Below, piece after piece: positions 36,552-45,590 of a stretch of 64,000 bases of DNA. Source of the stretch: Ruania rhizosphaerae (lineage in GTDB: Bacteria > Actinomycetota > Actinomycetes > Actinomycetales > Beutenbergiaceae); assembly GCF_009805705.1 (NCBI RefSeq), contig NZ_VSMB01000002.1:248001-312000 (forward strand), in the 5' to 3' direction. A program made the translations under genes and the position numbers. The notes beneath the pieces are model-generated. The model saw nothing but the letters and a program-made list of their open reading frames with translations, was not told where the DNA came from and searched no databases. Position 1 is the first letter of the stretch. The number at the start of each line of letters is the position of its first letter.

Positions 36552-36560
36552 TCGAAGGCG
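36533..36560 (+). terminator. Hairpin across the stop codon of the peptidoglycan-binding gene
   Basis: An 11-bp perfect stem CGCCTTCGATC/GATCGAAGGCG around loop TCAGCT; the stop codon lies in it. Confidence 0.6.
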
Positions 36561-36563
36561 ACT

Positions 36564-36624
36564 GGCGGCGAGGCGGCAAATGATGGGCTGGTACGTACAT
36601 AGCTCCGGATGCCGCCTCGCCACC
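36564..36624 (+). terminator. Second hairpin after the peptidoglycan-binding gene
   Basis: A 15-bp stem with one mismatch (36564-36578 with 36610-36624, GGCGGCGAGGCGGCA/TGCCGCCTCGCCACC), just after the first hairpin. Confidence 0.65.
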
Positions 36625-37173
36625 CACCCTTTCGAAGACCGTTCGACTGACGGTAGTGCGCAGGTCTCGTCGGCCCGTTGGCTGGATGTTGGCGCCTGTT
36701 GCGGCTCACTACCTCGCGCTTCCGCAGCCAGCTCTCGCGAGCACCACAACTGCTGCTATCAGGGTCAGACTGACCGACTGTCACTTGTGGATGACTGAGA
36801 CGCACGAGCACACACGCGCGTGCGTTCTCATCAAGCCTGAATGCGCTACAGGGGCCGACATTGAGTCCGTTCCACAACACTGCCATTCTTTCACGATACA
36901 GCTGGCGCTACGGCACTTCTGGGGGATCGGACCCTAGGACCTCTCCAAAAGGTGATGCAGCCCATTCGAATACCAACGACTCCGGTTCGTGGACGACATA
37001 TGACGTGGGATCAAATCGTACGTTGATGACCGAAGCCGAATTCGACTCGAAGGATGATAGTACCGCACGGGCGGAAGACGGTAGCCAGCCTGATCCGAGT
37101 TTTTGAGGTGACTGGCGATCTCGAATAAGCAACCGCCTGCACAGTACGAACCTTCGAAACTATGACTGGTACC
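36625..37173. other. Less GC-rich intergenic DNA, no gene recognised
   Basis: Short frames exist on both strands but have neither ribosome sites nor family resemblance. Composition resembles the peptidoglycan-binding gene rather than the core, so this is probably decayed acquired DNA. Confidence 0.5.
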
Positions 37174-37745
37174 TCGATTTACGACATCGTCATCACCGAT
37201 GATGGGCTTCAAGGACACGGTCGACCATCGGCGGGGTGGACATGTGCTTCGAGAACGACATGTCCTCCGTGCAGGCCAACCTCGACGTCACCGCCGGCTG
37301 CCACACCCTCGACGGTGAAGCCGCCCTGGCCGTCGCGCGGGCCAGGAAGGGCCCCGGCCTCGGGGATGGTTCGGACATCGGCCGCATCGACCGCCAGCAG
37401 GAGTTGCTGACGAATATGGTCGAGCAGGTGCTCGAGCGCAACGTCATGACCGACTTCGGTGAACTGTTCCAGTTCCTGCGAGCCGCCACATCCTCGTTGA
37501 TCACCGGCGACAGGATCGGCGATCTCACCACGATGGCCGGCCTCGCGTACTCGCTACGCGAGATCGACCAGGGCGACGTGACCTTCGTGACCATGCCCTA
37601 CGACTGGGCCGGCGCCCGCGTCCACCCCAACGACCTCTCAGAGGACCTCTGGGACTCAATCCGCGCCGACGAACCCATGGCCCTGCCACCCGAGCCGGAG
37701 CAGAGCGGAAGTCCGCCCGAGACCACGCCAGGCGCAGGCACGTGA
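37174..37745 (+). pseudogene. LCP ligase gene fragment (C-terminal half, frameshifted)
   Basis: From 37236 an open frame encodes MDMCFENDMSSVQANLDVTA through LPPEPEQSGSPPETTPGAGT, closely matching the second half of the LCP protein at 33625. Upstream, the pieces YDIVITD, MGFKDTVD and IGGVDMCFE lie in different frames, showing indels near 37201 and 37229. The anchor helix and the first half of the domain are absent. This looks like a partial duplication of the upstream gene, or what remains of a second gene after deletion. Confidence 0.85.
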
Positions 37746-37932
37746 GCCGGCAGGGCGACCACCGCCCGTGCACACCGCACCGAACCCCACGGACGGGTGA
37801 CTCTCCCACACAGCGAGGGGGCGCCGTCGTGGGCAGGATGGGGACCACCCGCGCGCCCTGGGCGCCATACCCAGACCAGCCCGCTACCCTCGTGCTGCCG
37901 CGGGACGGGAACGATCGAGGAGCTGAGCGAGC

Positions 37933-39300
37933 ATGACGGACGACCCGTTCGCCGACGAACCGCGGCGCGCGCCCGGGCGTCGCCCCCGCAGCGGCGGGAA
38001 GAGCCGGGCTCGGGAAGGTGGTTCGGCGCGCCCGATCTCCGGGGATCAGGGCACGTCGTCCGAACCCCGCCAGGCCCCGCCACGCAAGCCTGCGTCTCCC
38101 GCCGGAGCCCCAGCGCAGCGGCAGGTGCGCCGCACCTCCGCGCGTCCGCCCAGCTTCTCGCCCGGTGGCAAGCCCGCCGACGGCGCAGCCCAGCCGCCCG
38201 TCGACCGCACCCGGGCCATGCCCGTGAGTGAGGCGCCGCCTGCCCGTCCGGTGCGTCATGCCCCGGCCGTCACGCCGGAACGGCACGCGCCCCCGCCCAG
38301 CGGGCCTGGTGGTCCTGGCGGCTCAGGTGGTTCCGGTGGGCCGACCGGACCTTCCCGACGGCGTCGCGTGCGCCGCCGTCGCATCCTCACCGTCGTAGCG
38401 CTACTGCTGGTGCTGGCACTCGCATGGCCGATCGGGCTGCTCGTGTGGGCGAACTCCCAGATCAACCACGTGGCAGCCACGAACGACGACCTCAGCACCG
38501 ACGGGACGACCTACCTGCTCGCCGGCTCGGACTCACGAGAGGATTCCGGTCTGACCGGTGACACCACCGGGGGTGAGCGCACCGACACGATCATCCTGCT
38601 CACCGCGCCACCCAGCGGCACGGCGTCCCTGATCTCCATCCCCCGCGACACCTTCGTGGACATCCCCGGATACGGGCCGAACAAGATCAACGCCGCCTAC
38701 GCCTACGGCGGCCCCGGGCTGCTCGTGGACTCGGTGCAGACGCTGACCGGTATCGAGGTGGACCACTACGTCGAGATCGGCATGGGCGGGGTGGCCGACG
38801 TGGTCGACGCGGTCGGTGGTGTCGAGCTCTGCCTGGACTACGACGTCGACGATCCCGATTCCGACCTGGTGTGGGAGGCCGGCTGCCACATGGCCGACGG
38901 TGACACCGCGCTGGCGTTCGCGCGGATGCGCAAGGCCGACCCGCTCGGCGACATCGGCCGCACGCAGCGCCAGCAGCAGGTGATCAGCGCCGTCTCCGAC
39001 GCCGTAGTCGATCCCTCCCTGGTGTTCCGTCCCGGCGAGCAGGTGCGGCTCATCGGCGCCGGGCTCGGGGCGCTGCAGGTCTCGGAGGGAACCGGCATCA
39101 TCGACCTGGGGCAGATGGCCCTCGCGTTCCGCAATGCCACCGGCCCCGACGGCGTTCGCGGCACTCCGCCGGTGGCGAACCTCGACTACCGGCCCGGTGG
39201 GGTGGGGTCCACGGTGCTGCTCGATCCGGACCTCGCGCCGGCGTTCTTCGAGGCGGTCGCCGATGGCACGGTCACCGAGGGCGATCTGCAGGAATACTGA
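37933..39300 (+). CDS. LytR-CpsA-Psr (LCP) family glycopolymer ligase
   Basis: A 455-residue protein with a long disordered Pro/Arg/Gly-rich cytoplasmic leader (1-148), a membrane anchor (about 150-175: ILTVVALLLVLALAWPIGLL) and an extracytoplasmic LCP domain: TYLLAGSDSREDSG (about 194), RTDTIILLTAPPSG (about 215), LISIPRDTFVDIPGYG (about 233), KINAAYAYGGPGLLVDSVQT and ALAFARMRKADPLGDIGRTQ (about 330). It has the residues that bind the pyrophosphate-linked substrate. It is a different subfamily from the gene at 33625 and is probably the housekeeping copy. AGGAG is upstream of the ATG. Confidence 0.9.
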   Translation: MTDDPFADEPRRAPGRRPRSGGKSRAREGGSARPISGDQGTSSEPRQAPPRKPASPAGAPAQRQVRRTSARPPSFSPGGKPADGAAQPPVDRTRAMPVSEAPPARPVRHAPAVTPERHAPPPSGPGGPGGSGGSGGPTGPSRRRRVRRRRILTVVALLLVLALAWPIGLLVWANSQINHVAATNDDLSTDGTTYLLAGSDSREDSGLTGDTTGGERTDTIILLTAPPSGTASLISIPRDTFVDIPGYGPNKINAAYAYGGPGLLVDSVQTLTGIEVDHYVEIGMGGVADVVDAVGGVELCLDYDVDDPDSDLVWEAGCHMADGDTALAFARMRKADPLGDIGRTQRQQQVISAVSDAVVDPSLVFRPGEQVRLIGAGLGALQVSEGTGIIDLGQMALAFRNATGPDGVRGTPPVANLDYRPGGVGSTVLLDPDLAPAFFEAVADGTVTEGDLQEY

Positions 39301-39407
39301 GCCCGGGCGCACTCGATCCCCTCCGGCGATCCCCTGCGCCGACCCTCGCGTTTGAATCCCGTCGCGGTAGCCGGAATGAGACCCAGGCACGTCAGCGTTC
39401 CCCTCCT

Positions 39408-39836
39408 ATGAGCATCCACACCCAGCACGCCAACGAGCCGGCCACGATCGAACGGCTCCTACGTACGCCCGGCCGGTGGGCCGTCGTCGGGCTGTCCGCC
39501 AACCGCACGCGCACGGCGTACAGCATCGCCTCCTACGTGCAGGGCCTGGGCCACGAGATCGTTCCCGTGCACCCGAAGGCGGAGACCGTGCACGGGGCTA
39601 CCGGCTACGCCACGCTGGCCGACGTGCCGGGCGAGATCGACGTCGTCGACATCTTCGTCAACTCCGACCTGGCCGGTGCCGTGGTGGACGAGGCGATCGC
39701 CCGCGGAGCGAAGGCGGTCTGGATGCAACTCGGCGTCATCGACGAGGAGGCCGCCGCCCGGGCGCGCGAGGCCGGGCTGGACGTGGTCATGGACACCTGC
39801 CCCGCGATCGAGGGCCCGCGTCTCGGCCTCACCTGA
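39408..39836 (+). CDS. CoA-binding (YccU-like) Rossmann protein
   Basis: A 142-residue CoA_binding domain protein over its full length: WAVVGLSANRTRTAYSIASY (about residues 24-43), EIVPVHPKAETVHGATGYAT, VDVVDIFVNSDLAGAVVDEA, AVWMQLGVIDEEAAARAREA and MDTCPAIEGPRL with the conserved DxCP near the end. It matches the stand-alone form of the succinyl-CoA-ligase alpha N-domain; the cellular role is unknown. ATG at 39408 lacks a clear Shine-Dalgarno. It is monocistronic and converges on the AIM24 gene. Confidence 0.88.
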   Translation: MSIHTQHANEPATIERLLRTPGRWAVVGLSANRTRTAYSIASYVQGLGHEIVPVHPKAETVHGATGYATLADVPGEIDVVDIFVNSDLAGAVVDEAIARGAKAVWMQLGVIDEEAAARAREAGLDVVMDTCPAIEGPRLGLT

Positions 39837-39844
39837 CCCCACCT

Positions 39845-39966
39845 GAAATTGCTCGTCGATCTGGCTCCTTCGTCGATCTGGCTCCCCCGGCAGGAATCGC
39901 TCGTCGATCTGGCTCCCCCCACGAAATTGCTCGTCGATCTGGTCGACCAGATCGACGAGCAATTTC
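39845..39966. terminator. Palindromic repeat cluster between convergent genes
   Basis: A perfect 44-bp palindrome at 39923-39966 (20-bp arms GAAATTGCTCGTCGATCTGG and its complement, centre TCGA). It is preceded by three partial copies of the left arm followed by GCTCC(C) at about 39845, 39870 and 39894. It fills the gap between the CoA-binding gene and the AIM24 gene and can terminate both. Confidence 0.8.
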
Positions 39967-39991
39967 TGGGACGGGGCGAGCAGGCGAGGCG

Positions 39992-41011
39992 CTAGAAGCG
40001 GTTGTCCCCGCCCAGCAGGTTGCCGAAGCCGCCGAGCACGGAGCCCTCACCGCGGTCCCGGCCGCCGGTCTGCGGTGCGGCGGCGAGCATCCGGCCCGCC
40101 ATGCGCGAGAACGGCAGCGACTGCAGCCACACCTTGCCCGGACCGGTCAGCGTCGCCAGGAACACGCCCTCGCCGCCGAAGAACATCGACTTCACGCCAC
40201 CGACCGGACGCACGTCCATGTCCACAGTGTCGTGGTAGGCCATGACGCAGCCGGTGTCGACATCGATGCGCTCGCCCGCACCCAGTTCCCGCTCGACCAT
40301 CGTGCCGCCGCCGTGGACGAACACCCAGCCGTCGCCCTCGAGCTTCTGCATGATGAAACCCTCGCCACCGAACAGGCCAGTCATCACCTTGCGCTGGAAG
40401 TGGATGCCCACGGACACTCCGCGCGCACCGGCGAGGAAGCTGTCCTTCTGGCAGATGAGCCGGCCGCCGTGGTCGGAGAGTTTGATCGGCAGCACGGTGC
40501 CAGGGAATGGAGCCGCGAACGAGACGTGCGCCTTTCCCTGACCCTCGTGGGTGAACATGGTGGTGAACAGTGACTCCCCGGTGACGACGCGCTTTCCGGC
40601 CGAGAGCACCTTGTCCATGAATCCGCCGCCGGCTCCCTCGGCCGCGGACCCGTCGCCGAAGACGGTGTCCATCCGCACGGAGGCATCCTTCATCATGAGG
40701 GCACCGGCCTCGGCGATCGCCGTCTCGCCCGGGTCGAGCTCGATCTCGACGAACTGCATGTCCTCACCGAGGATGCGGAAGTCGATCTCGTCCGAGCGGC
40801 GAAGCCCTGGGGCAGAACTCGAGTTCGGGGCCGGCGGCGGTGGCGGCGTCGCTGCGGCACCCAGCTCCGGCACCGAGTGAATCGGCAACCACTCCGCGAA
40901 CCCGTCCCGCCACACGTGACCGTTCGGGTTGGAGGCCGCCTGCGCACGCGCCTGCTCGTCCTCGAACGGCCCGGTGCGCTCCCCCTGGTAGCTGAAGTAC
41001 CACTGACTCAT
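39992..41011 (-). CDS. GYF_2 plus AIM24-family protein
   Basis: A 339-residue cytosolic protein. The N-terminal GYF_2 domain is WYFSYQGERTGPFEDEQARA ... VWRDGFAEWLPIHSVPEL (about residues 4-50), then a Pro linker. The AIM24/TIGR00266 beta domain (about 70-310) has VEIELDPGETAIAEAGALMM, GGGFMDKVLSAGKRVVTGES, PGTVLPIKLSDHGGRLICQK and GVKSMFFGGEGVFLATLTGP. ATG at 41011 is chosen because GGAGGG precedes it and the GYF domain begins there, though an open frame runs to 41200. Function of the family is not established. Confidence 0.88.
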   Translation of the reverse strand: MSQWYFSYQGERTGPFEDEQARAQAASNPNGHVWRDGFAEWLPIHSVPELGAAATPPPPPAPNSSSAPGLRRSDEIDFRILGEDMQFVEIELDPGETAIAEAGALMMKDASVRMDTVFGDGSAAEGAGGGFMDKVLSAGKRVVTGESLFTTMFTHEGQGKAHVSFAAPFPGTVLPIKLSDHGGRLICQKDSFLAGARGVSVGIHFQRKVMTGLFGGEGFIMQKLEGDGWVFVHGGGTMVERELGAGERIDVDTGCVMAYHDTVDMDVRPVGGVKSMFFGGEGVFLATLTGPGKVWLQSLPFSRMAGRMLAAAPQTGGRDRGEGSVLGGFGNLLGGDNRF

Positions 41012-41088
41012 CGATACCCTCCTGATCGGTCTGCGGCGCCCGCGTCGAGCGCTCCGCGCGAAGCCTATCGATACCGGCAACCACATCC

Positions 41089-41146
41089 CCCGGGGTGACC
41101 TTGCCGTCGATGATCGGCCAGGCGTCGACGGCAAGGTCACCCCGGG
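41089..41146 (-). terminator. Perfect 22-bp-stem hairpin after the acyltransferase gene
   Basis: Arms 41089-41110 and 41125-41146 (CCCGGGGTGACCTTGCCG... and its complement), loop 14 nt. It lies past the stop of the minus-strand acyltransferase (41222) and before the AIM24 start. Confidence 0.8.
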
Positions 41147-41221
41147 TGATGCCGCCGCCGGTCTGAACGTGGCAGGGCCCGGCCAGGCGGCCCCAACCAC
41201 AGCACCTGAGCGGCCCCACCT

Positions 41222-42322
41222 TCACGCCCGCCGCGCCGGCCTCTCCCCCAGCAGCCGCAGCACCCCGCGCTTGATCCGCGGCCCCACCGGCCGCTCCACG
41301 AACCGGTGCACCAGCCATGCGAGCAGCAACGACAATGCCGTGGCTGCCACCACGCTGACCACCGGGCCCACCGTCTCCCGCAGCCCCGCGATGGCCCACC
41401 ACCCCCAATACTGGTGCAGCAGGTACACCGGATAGGTCAGCACTCCGACCGTGGTCAGCCAGCGCCAGTCCACCCGTGCTGCCGCCGTCAGTGAGATCAG
41501 CCCGACCGCCAGGAAGCACCCCACCACCAGCGATCCCAGCACCCACGGATCCAGGGCATAGGGCGTGTTCTGCTCCACCTGATCGCTGAGTCCCGGCACC
41601 GTGTGCCACACCGCGAGCGCCACATTCCCCAGCAGCACCAGCCAGCGCCACGGTGTGTGACCACGCGAGTAGAGCAGGTACAGCACCATCCCGCCGGCGA
41701 AGAACGGCGCATGCCGGTAGATCAGCCAGTCCCACAACCACGGCATCCCGGACTCGGCGCAGCCCCACGCGACGAGCGGCCACAGCGCCGCCAACCACAT
41801 CACCCGCCGGGTCGTGACTCCCAGGGCCACGAGCAGCCCCATGATCAGGTAGAACTTCAGCTCCACCCACAGTGTCCAGTAGACCCCGTCCACGTGCGGC
41901 ACCTCGAACGCGGCCTGCCACATGGTCAGGTTCACAGCCACCTGCCCCAGACTCGGGGCACGACCCGGATTCCACATCAGGATCAGCAACGCACTCGTGG
42001 CGAGCACCGCCGTCCAGTACGCCGGGTACAGGCGAGAGATGCGGGAGGCGACGAAGTAGCGCCAACCCCGGCCCTCCGCCGTCATGAGGATCACGAACCC
42101 ACTGATCACGAAGAACAGGTACGGCGCGAGCGCCCCGTATCCGAACCACACGCCCACGCGAGCAGTGGCGGCCTCCACCGGCTCACCCCAGACGGGCCCC
42201 TCCACCTGGTCGAATGCGGCGTAGTGATACCCCAGCACAGCCACCGCCGCGAAGAAGCGCAGGCCGTCCAGCAGACGCAATCGCCCACGCGGAACCGCCG
42301 CCATCCCCTGCTGCTCACTCAC
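41222..42322 (-). CDS. Membrane acyltransferase, family 3 (OafA-like)
   Basis: A 366-residue integral membrane protein with about 10 helices. RLRLLDGLRFFAAVAVLGYH (about residue 12) carries the family's first-helix His, and YLFFVISGFVILMTAEGRGW (about 65) with RISRLYPAYWTAV (about 85) is the acyl-donor site region. HVDGVYWTLWVELKFYLIMG (about 130) has the conserved WxLxxE-like Glu. Such enzymes O-acetylate surface glycans. GTG at 42322 is preferred (AGGGTG upstream); ATG at 42304 is possible. It is divergent from the small lipoprotein gene, 49 bp apart. Confidence 0.88.
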   Translation of the reverse strand: MSEQQGMAAVPRGRLRLLDGLRFFAAVAVLGYHYAAFDQVEGPVWGEPVEAATARVGVWFGYGALAPYLFFVISGFVILMTAEGRGWRYFVASRISRLYPAYWTAVLATSALLILMWNPGRAPSLGQVAVNLTMWQAAFEVPHVDGVYWTLWVELKFYLIMGLLVALGVTTRRVMWLAALWPLVAWGCAESGMPWLWDWLIYRHAPFFAGGMVLYLLYSRGHTPWRWLVLLGNVALAVWHTVPGLSDQVEQNTPYALDPWVLGSLVVGCFLAVGLISLTAAARVDWRWLTTVGVLTYPVYLLHQYWGWWAIAGLRETVGPVVSVVAATALSLLLAWLVHRFVERPVGPRIKRGVLRLLGERPARRA

Positions 42323-42371
42323 GCGCGGCACCCTAGCCGGACCACCTGGGAACGCGACGTATCCTGAGCAG

Positions 42372-42791
42372 ATGACGGCACGCATCCGACTCTTCCTCGT
42401 GGCTCTCGTTGCGCTGGCGCTCCCGATCTCGGGTTGCCAGTTCATCGAGGAGCAGGCAGGTGACGTCGTCGAGCATGCCATCGAGGAGGCCGTCGAGGGG
42501 CTCGACCTCACCGACGGCCTGCCGGAGACCTTCCCCGCGAGCGTGCCTGTGGTCGACGGCCAGACCCGCGGAGCCACTCGCACGACTGCCGACGGGAGCG
42601 AGTGGGTGGCCCTGGTAGCGGCCGAGGATCAGGGCAGCGCCGCGCAGGAGGCGATCACGGAGGCAGGGTTCGAGGAGCAGCACGCTGTCTCCACCCAGTC
42701 CGGGGTGCTGGCCGAGTACTCCGACGACGACCATCACGTCACGCTGATCGCCTCCGCCACGCAGGTGGTGTACGTGGTGCGGGAGGCCTGA
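42372..42791 (+). CDS. Small lipoprotein of unknown function
   Basis: A 139-residue protein with a lipoprotein signal, LFLVALVALALPISGC (lipobox I-S-G-C, Cys at about 22). A negatively charged amphipathic stretch (FIEEQAGDVVEHAIEEAVEG) follows, then a small domain of about 85 residues (PVVDGQTRGATRTTADGSEW ... VYVVREA). I recognise no family. No Shine-Dalgarno is evident at the ATG. It has no operon partners. Confidence 0.75.
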   Translation: MTARIRLFLVALVALALPISGCQFIEEQAGDVVEHAIEEAVEGLDLTDGLPETFPASVPVVDGQTRGATRTTADGSEWVALVAAEDQGSAAQEAITEAGFEEQHAVSTQSGVLAEYSDDDHHVTLIASATQVVYVVREA

Positions 42792-42830
42792 GCACGTTCG
42801 GGAGGCCTGTTACCGGGCCGGGCCAGCGCG

Positions 42831-42878
42831 CGGAGCACGCTGTCGCCGTCGACCCGGAGCACACTGTCGCCGTCGACC
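42831..42878. repeat. 24-bp tandem duplication
   Basis: Two copies, 42831-42854 and 42855-42878, differing at one base (CGGAGCAC[GA]CTGTCGCCG...). It is non-coding. Confidence 0.85.
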
Positions 42879-42907
42879 CAGTCCAGAACTGACAGCGCTC
42901 AGCGGCG

Positions 42908-42927
42908 CCGTGCCACTACAGGCACGG
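42908..42927. terminator. Short hairpin between lipoprotein gene and purE
   Basis: A 7-bp stem CCGTGCC/GGCACGG around ACTACA, between convergent stops. Confidence 0.5.
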
Positions 42928-42968
42928 ATCCGTCCCCAACCGTCTTTTGTGTCCGGCGGCTGCCGCCC

Positions 42969-43496
42969 TCAGGTGCCGAAACCGGTGCGGTGCGTGCGGG
43001 AAGCACGCAGCTTGGCGCCCTTCGCCTGTGCCGTCTCTCGCAACCCCTGCTGGAACTGACCCATCTTCTCCCGGAGCCGGGCTGCGCCGTCATCGGCTCC
43101 TGCGCCGAGGATGCGGGCGGCCAGCAGGCCGGCATTGCGGGCGCCGCCTACCGAGACAGTGGCGACCGGCACTCCTGCGGGCATCTGCACGATCGAGAGT
43201 AGCGAATCCATCCCATCCAGGTGCCGCAACGGCACCGGCACCCCGATCACCGGCAGCGGCGTGACCGCGGCCAGCATGCCCGGCAGATGCGCGGCACCCC
43301 CGGCGCCGGCGATGATCACCCGCAGCCCGCGTTCGGCAGCCTGCTCACCGTAGGAGATCATCTCCTGCGGCATCCGATGCGCGGAGACGACATCCACCTC
43401 CACCTCGACGTCGAACTCGGCGAGCGCCTCCACCGCGTCAGACATCACCGGCCAATCCGAGTCCGAGCCCATCACCACACCGACGATCGCGCTCAT
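42969..43496 (-). CDS. purE: N5-carboxyaminoimidazole ribonucleotide mutase
   Basis: A 175-residue PurE class [21 protein letters not shown] (about residue 6) is the nucleotide site, [20 protein letters not shown] (about 37) holds the catalytic His, and [20 protein letters not shown] and [20 protein letters not shown] follow. It converts N5-CAIR to CAIR in de novo purine synthesis. It starts 1 bp after the purK stop. The C-terminus has a ~12-residue basic extension. Confidence 0.96.
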   Translation of the reverse strand: MSAIVGVVMGSDSDWPVMSDAVEALAEFDVEVEVDVVSAHRMPQEMISYGEQAAERGLRVIIAGAGGAAHLPGMLAAVTPLPVIGVPVPLRHLDGMDSLLSIVQMPAGVPVATVSVGGARNAGLLAARILGAGADDGAARLREKMGQFQQGLRETAQAKGAKLRASRTHRTGFGT

Positions 43497-43497
43497 G

Positions 43498-44631
43498 TCA
43501 ACGTCCTCCCAGCAGCGCTGCTGCCTCTCGGGCCCGACGGCGCACCGTGGGCAGGTCCGTCCCGGTCACCGTGACGTGGCCGAGCTTGCGTCCGGGGCGC
43601 ACCGACTTGCCGTACAGGTGCACCTTGGCCTCGGGGTACTCGGCCATCAGGCGGGGGTAGGCGCTCGACGGGTCCTCGAGATCGGAGCCGAGCAGGTTCA
43701 CCATGACGGCCACTTCGGCAGTCATGGCGGTCTCCCCCAATGGCAGGTCGAGCACCGCGCGCAGGTGCTGCTCGAACTGGCTCGTCACCGCGGCGTCGAT
43801 GGTGAAATGACCGCTGTTGTGGGGGCGCATCGCCAGCTCGTTGACGAGGATCACGCCGTCGGAGGCTTCGAACATCTCCACCGCCAGCACGCCGGTGACA
43901 CCAAGCCCCTCGGCGATCTTCTCAGCGACGTCGACGGCGTCCTGGGCGACGTGGTCCGGGATGTCGGGCGCGGGAGCGACCACCTCGGCGCACACACCAC
44001 CGGTCTGGATCGTCTCGACCACCGGCCAGGAGCGCATCTCACCGGTGGGGCGACGGGCGACGAGCACGGCAAGCTCGCGGCGGAACTCCACGCGCTCCTC
44101 GAGCAGCACCTCACCGCGCGGGTGATCGAACCAGGTGGCAACCCGTTCGGCATCGTCGGATGAGTCGAGCACCTGCACACCCTTGCCGTCGTAGCCACCG
44201 ACGGGGGTCTTGGCCACCAGGGGCCAGCGCACAGCGTCCTGCTCGCGCAGCTCAGCCACCGAGGAGACGGCGGTCCACCGCGGGCATGGCACTCCCAGCT
44301 CGGTCATCCGGCGGCGCATGATGATCTTGTCCTGGGCGTGGCGCAGGGCCTCGGGGCCGGGCTGGACGTTCACCCCACGGGAGATGAGGTCGGCCAGCAC
44401 CGGCTGTGGGACGTGTTCGTGCTCGAACGTAAGCACGTCGGCACCCTCGACGATCTGCGCCACTGCAGCAGCATCATCGGCGCGCCCGACTTGGGAGTAT
44501 GGGACGACCTGCGCGGTGGCACCATCATCAGCCTCCACCAGCGCCTGGAGCCGAATCTGCAGCGCCCCGGCGGGCTCGGCCATCATTCGGGCGAGCTGTC
44601 CGCCCCCTACCACGGCTACGACTGGTCCCAT
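43498..44631 (-). CDS. purK: N5-carboxyaminoimidazole ribonucleotide synthase
   Basis: A 377-residue ATP-grasp enzyme making N5-CAIR from AIR, bicarbonate and [23 protein letters not shown] opens the N-domain. ATP-grasp motifs include [18 protein letters not shown] (about 148), [40 protein letters not shown] and [20 protein letters not shown] (about 270-290). It is the first gene of the purK-purE operon. Confidence 0.96.
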   Translation of the reverse strand: MGPVVAVVGGGQLARMMAEPAGALQIRLQALVEADDGATAQVVPYSQVGRADDAAAVAQIVEGADVLTFEHEHVPQPVLADLISRGVNVQPGPEALRHAQDKIIMRRRMTELGVPCPRWTAVSSVAELREQDAVRWPLVAKTPVGGYDGKGVQVLDSSDDAERVATWFDHPRGEVLLEERVEFRRELAVLVARRPTGEMRSWPVVETIQTGGVCAEVVAPAPDIPDHVAQDAVDVAEKIAEGLGVTGVLAVEMFEASDGVILVNELAMRPHNSGHFTIDAAVTSQFEQHLRAVLDLPLGETAMTAEVAVMVNLLGSDLEDPSSAYPRLMAEYPEAKVHLYGKSVRPGRKLGHVTVTGTDLPTVRRRAREAAALLGGR

Positions 44632-44754
44632 GGGGGCTCAGCCTACCGACTCGGGCGGCTCACCCAGCGACGCAGAGCTCACGTGCGGCTCCCCGCTGCA
44701 CCGGCCGGTTGGCTGCGGTGGCGTTCACAGCGCGCGCCGGCGCGGGGCGTCCTT

Positions 44755-44827
44755 GACCGGAGCGACATGGATGCGTCGTCTGCGGCAGCATCGCACCGCA
44801 GGACGCCGAAGCCGCGTCGTTCCGGTC
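44755..44827. repeat. Imperfect hairpin element in the purK-gtrA divergent gap
   Basis: Arms GACCGGAGCGAC and GTCGTTCCGGTC with further imperfect pairing toward the centre CTGCGGCAGCATCGCACCGC. It shares the core ATGCTGCCGCAG with 23976-24053 and 63240-63310. It lies between divergent starts, so terminator function is not expected. Confidence 0.65.
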
Positions 44828-44864
44828 ATCCGTTCGGGGTGGACCGGGCGGTTATCCTGGCTGG

Positions 44865-45425
44865 ATGGGCGCCATGAACTCACCCGATGGCGTCTCCGCT
44901 CGCGCCCGGACGGCCCAGAAGGCCCTGACGTGGCGCCGGCTGCGTACCTGGATCGGGGAGCTGTTCCGATTCGGGACCGTCGGGCTCATCGCCTTCGTGG
45001 TCGACACCGGGCTGATGAACCTCCTGCGGTTCGGACCGGGCGAGATCCTCGCGCACAAGCCACTCACCGCCAAAGTGATCTCGGTCAGCGTGGCCGTGCT
45101 GGTCGCATGGTTGGGCAACCGGTACTGGGCCTTCGCCGCCAAGCGCAGCGAGGAAACCCCGGCAGCACGCAGCAAGGAGCTCGTGCAGTTCGCGGTGGTC
45201 AACGTGATCGGGATGGCGATCGCCGTCGGCTGCCTGGCGGTCTCGCACTACCTGCTGGGCTTCACCTCACCCCTCGCGGACAACATCTCGGCCAACGGGG
45301 TCGGCCTGGTGCTGGGCACCGCGTTCCGCTATGTCGCCTACCGGTACTGGGTGTTCACGGGATCGTCGGCGGCCAGCAGGAGCGCGGCGGAGCGGGGACG
45401 TGCGCGTAGCGTCGTGCGCCAGTAG
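44865..45425 (+). CDS. GtrA-family membrane protein
   Basis: A 186-residue protein with four helices: LFRFGTVGLIAFVVDTGLMN (about residues 34-53), VISVSVAVLVAWLGNRYWAF (about 72-91), FAVVNVIGMAIAVGCLAVSH and NGVGLVLGTAFRYVAYRYWV. The RYWAF and YRYWVF motifs are typical of GtrA proteins, which help move or use polyprenyl-phosphate sugars. It is monocistronic next to purK, an arrangement I recall from other actinobacteria. Confidence 0.9.
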   Translation: MGAMNSPDGVSARARTAQKALTWRRLRTWIGELFRFGTVGLIAFVVDTGLMNLLRFGPGEILAHKPLTAKVISVSVAVLVAWLGNRYWAFAAKRSEETPAARSKELVQFAVVNVIGMAIAVGCLAVSHYLLGFTSPLADNISANGVGLVLGTAFRYVAYRYWVFTGSSAASRSAAERGRARSVVRQ

Positions 45426-45426
45426 C

Positions 45427-45510
45427 GCGTTCGAATCCCAGTACGGCATCGGAATCCCGGTGTAGGGAGGCGCATCGGGATTCGAGCACCGCACCGGGAT
45501 TCCAATACGC
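45427..45510. terminator. Long imperfect palindrome between convergent gtrA and histidine kinase genes
   Basis: GCGTTCGAATCCC ... GGAATCCCGGTG pairs with CATCGGGATTCGA ... GGGATTCCAATACGC. Related GAATCCCG-containing palindromes occur at 24660-24735, inside a glycosyltransferase gene, and near 39345-39380. Confidence 0.65.
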
Positions 45511-45590
45511 CGGTGGCCGGTGCGCGGGTGCTGCGGACGGTGGCGGCCGATGCCCGGACAGCGCGTGGAGCAGTGCGGGACGAGAACCGA

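Noticed and set aside
36861-37106. 81-codon plus-strand frame between the peptidoglycan-binding gene and the LCP fragment
   Set aside because: No ribosome site and no recognisable domain; kept only as part of an unexplained stretch.
39845-39966. Possible CRISPR-like array
   Set aside because: Copies are partial, spacing is only a few bases and no cas genes are near; a palindrome cluster.
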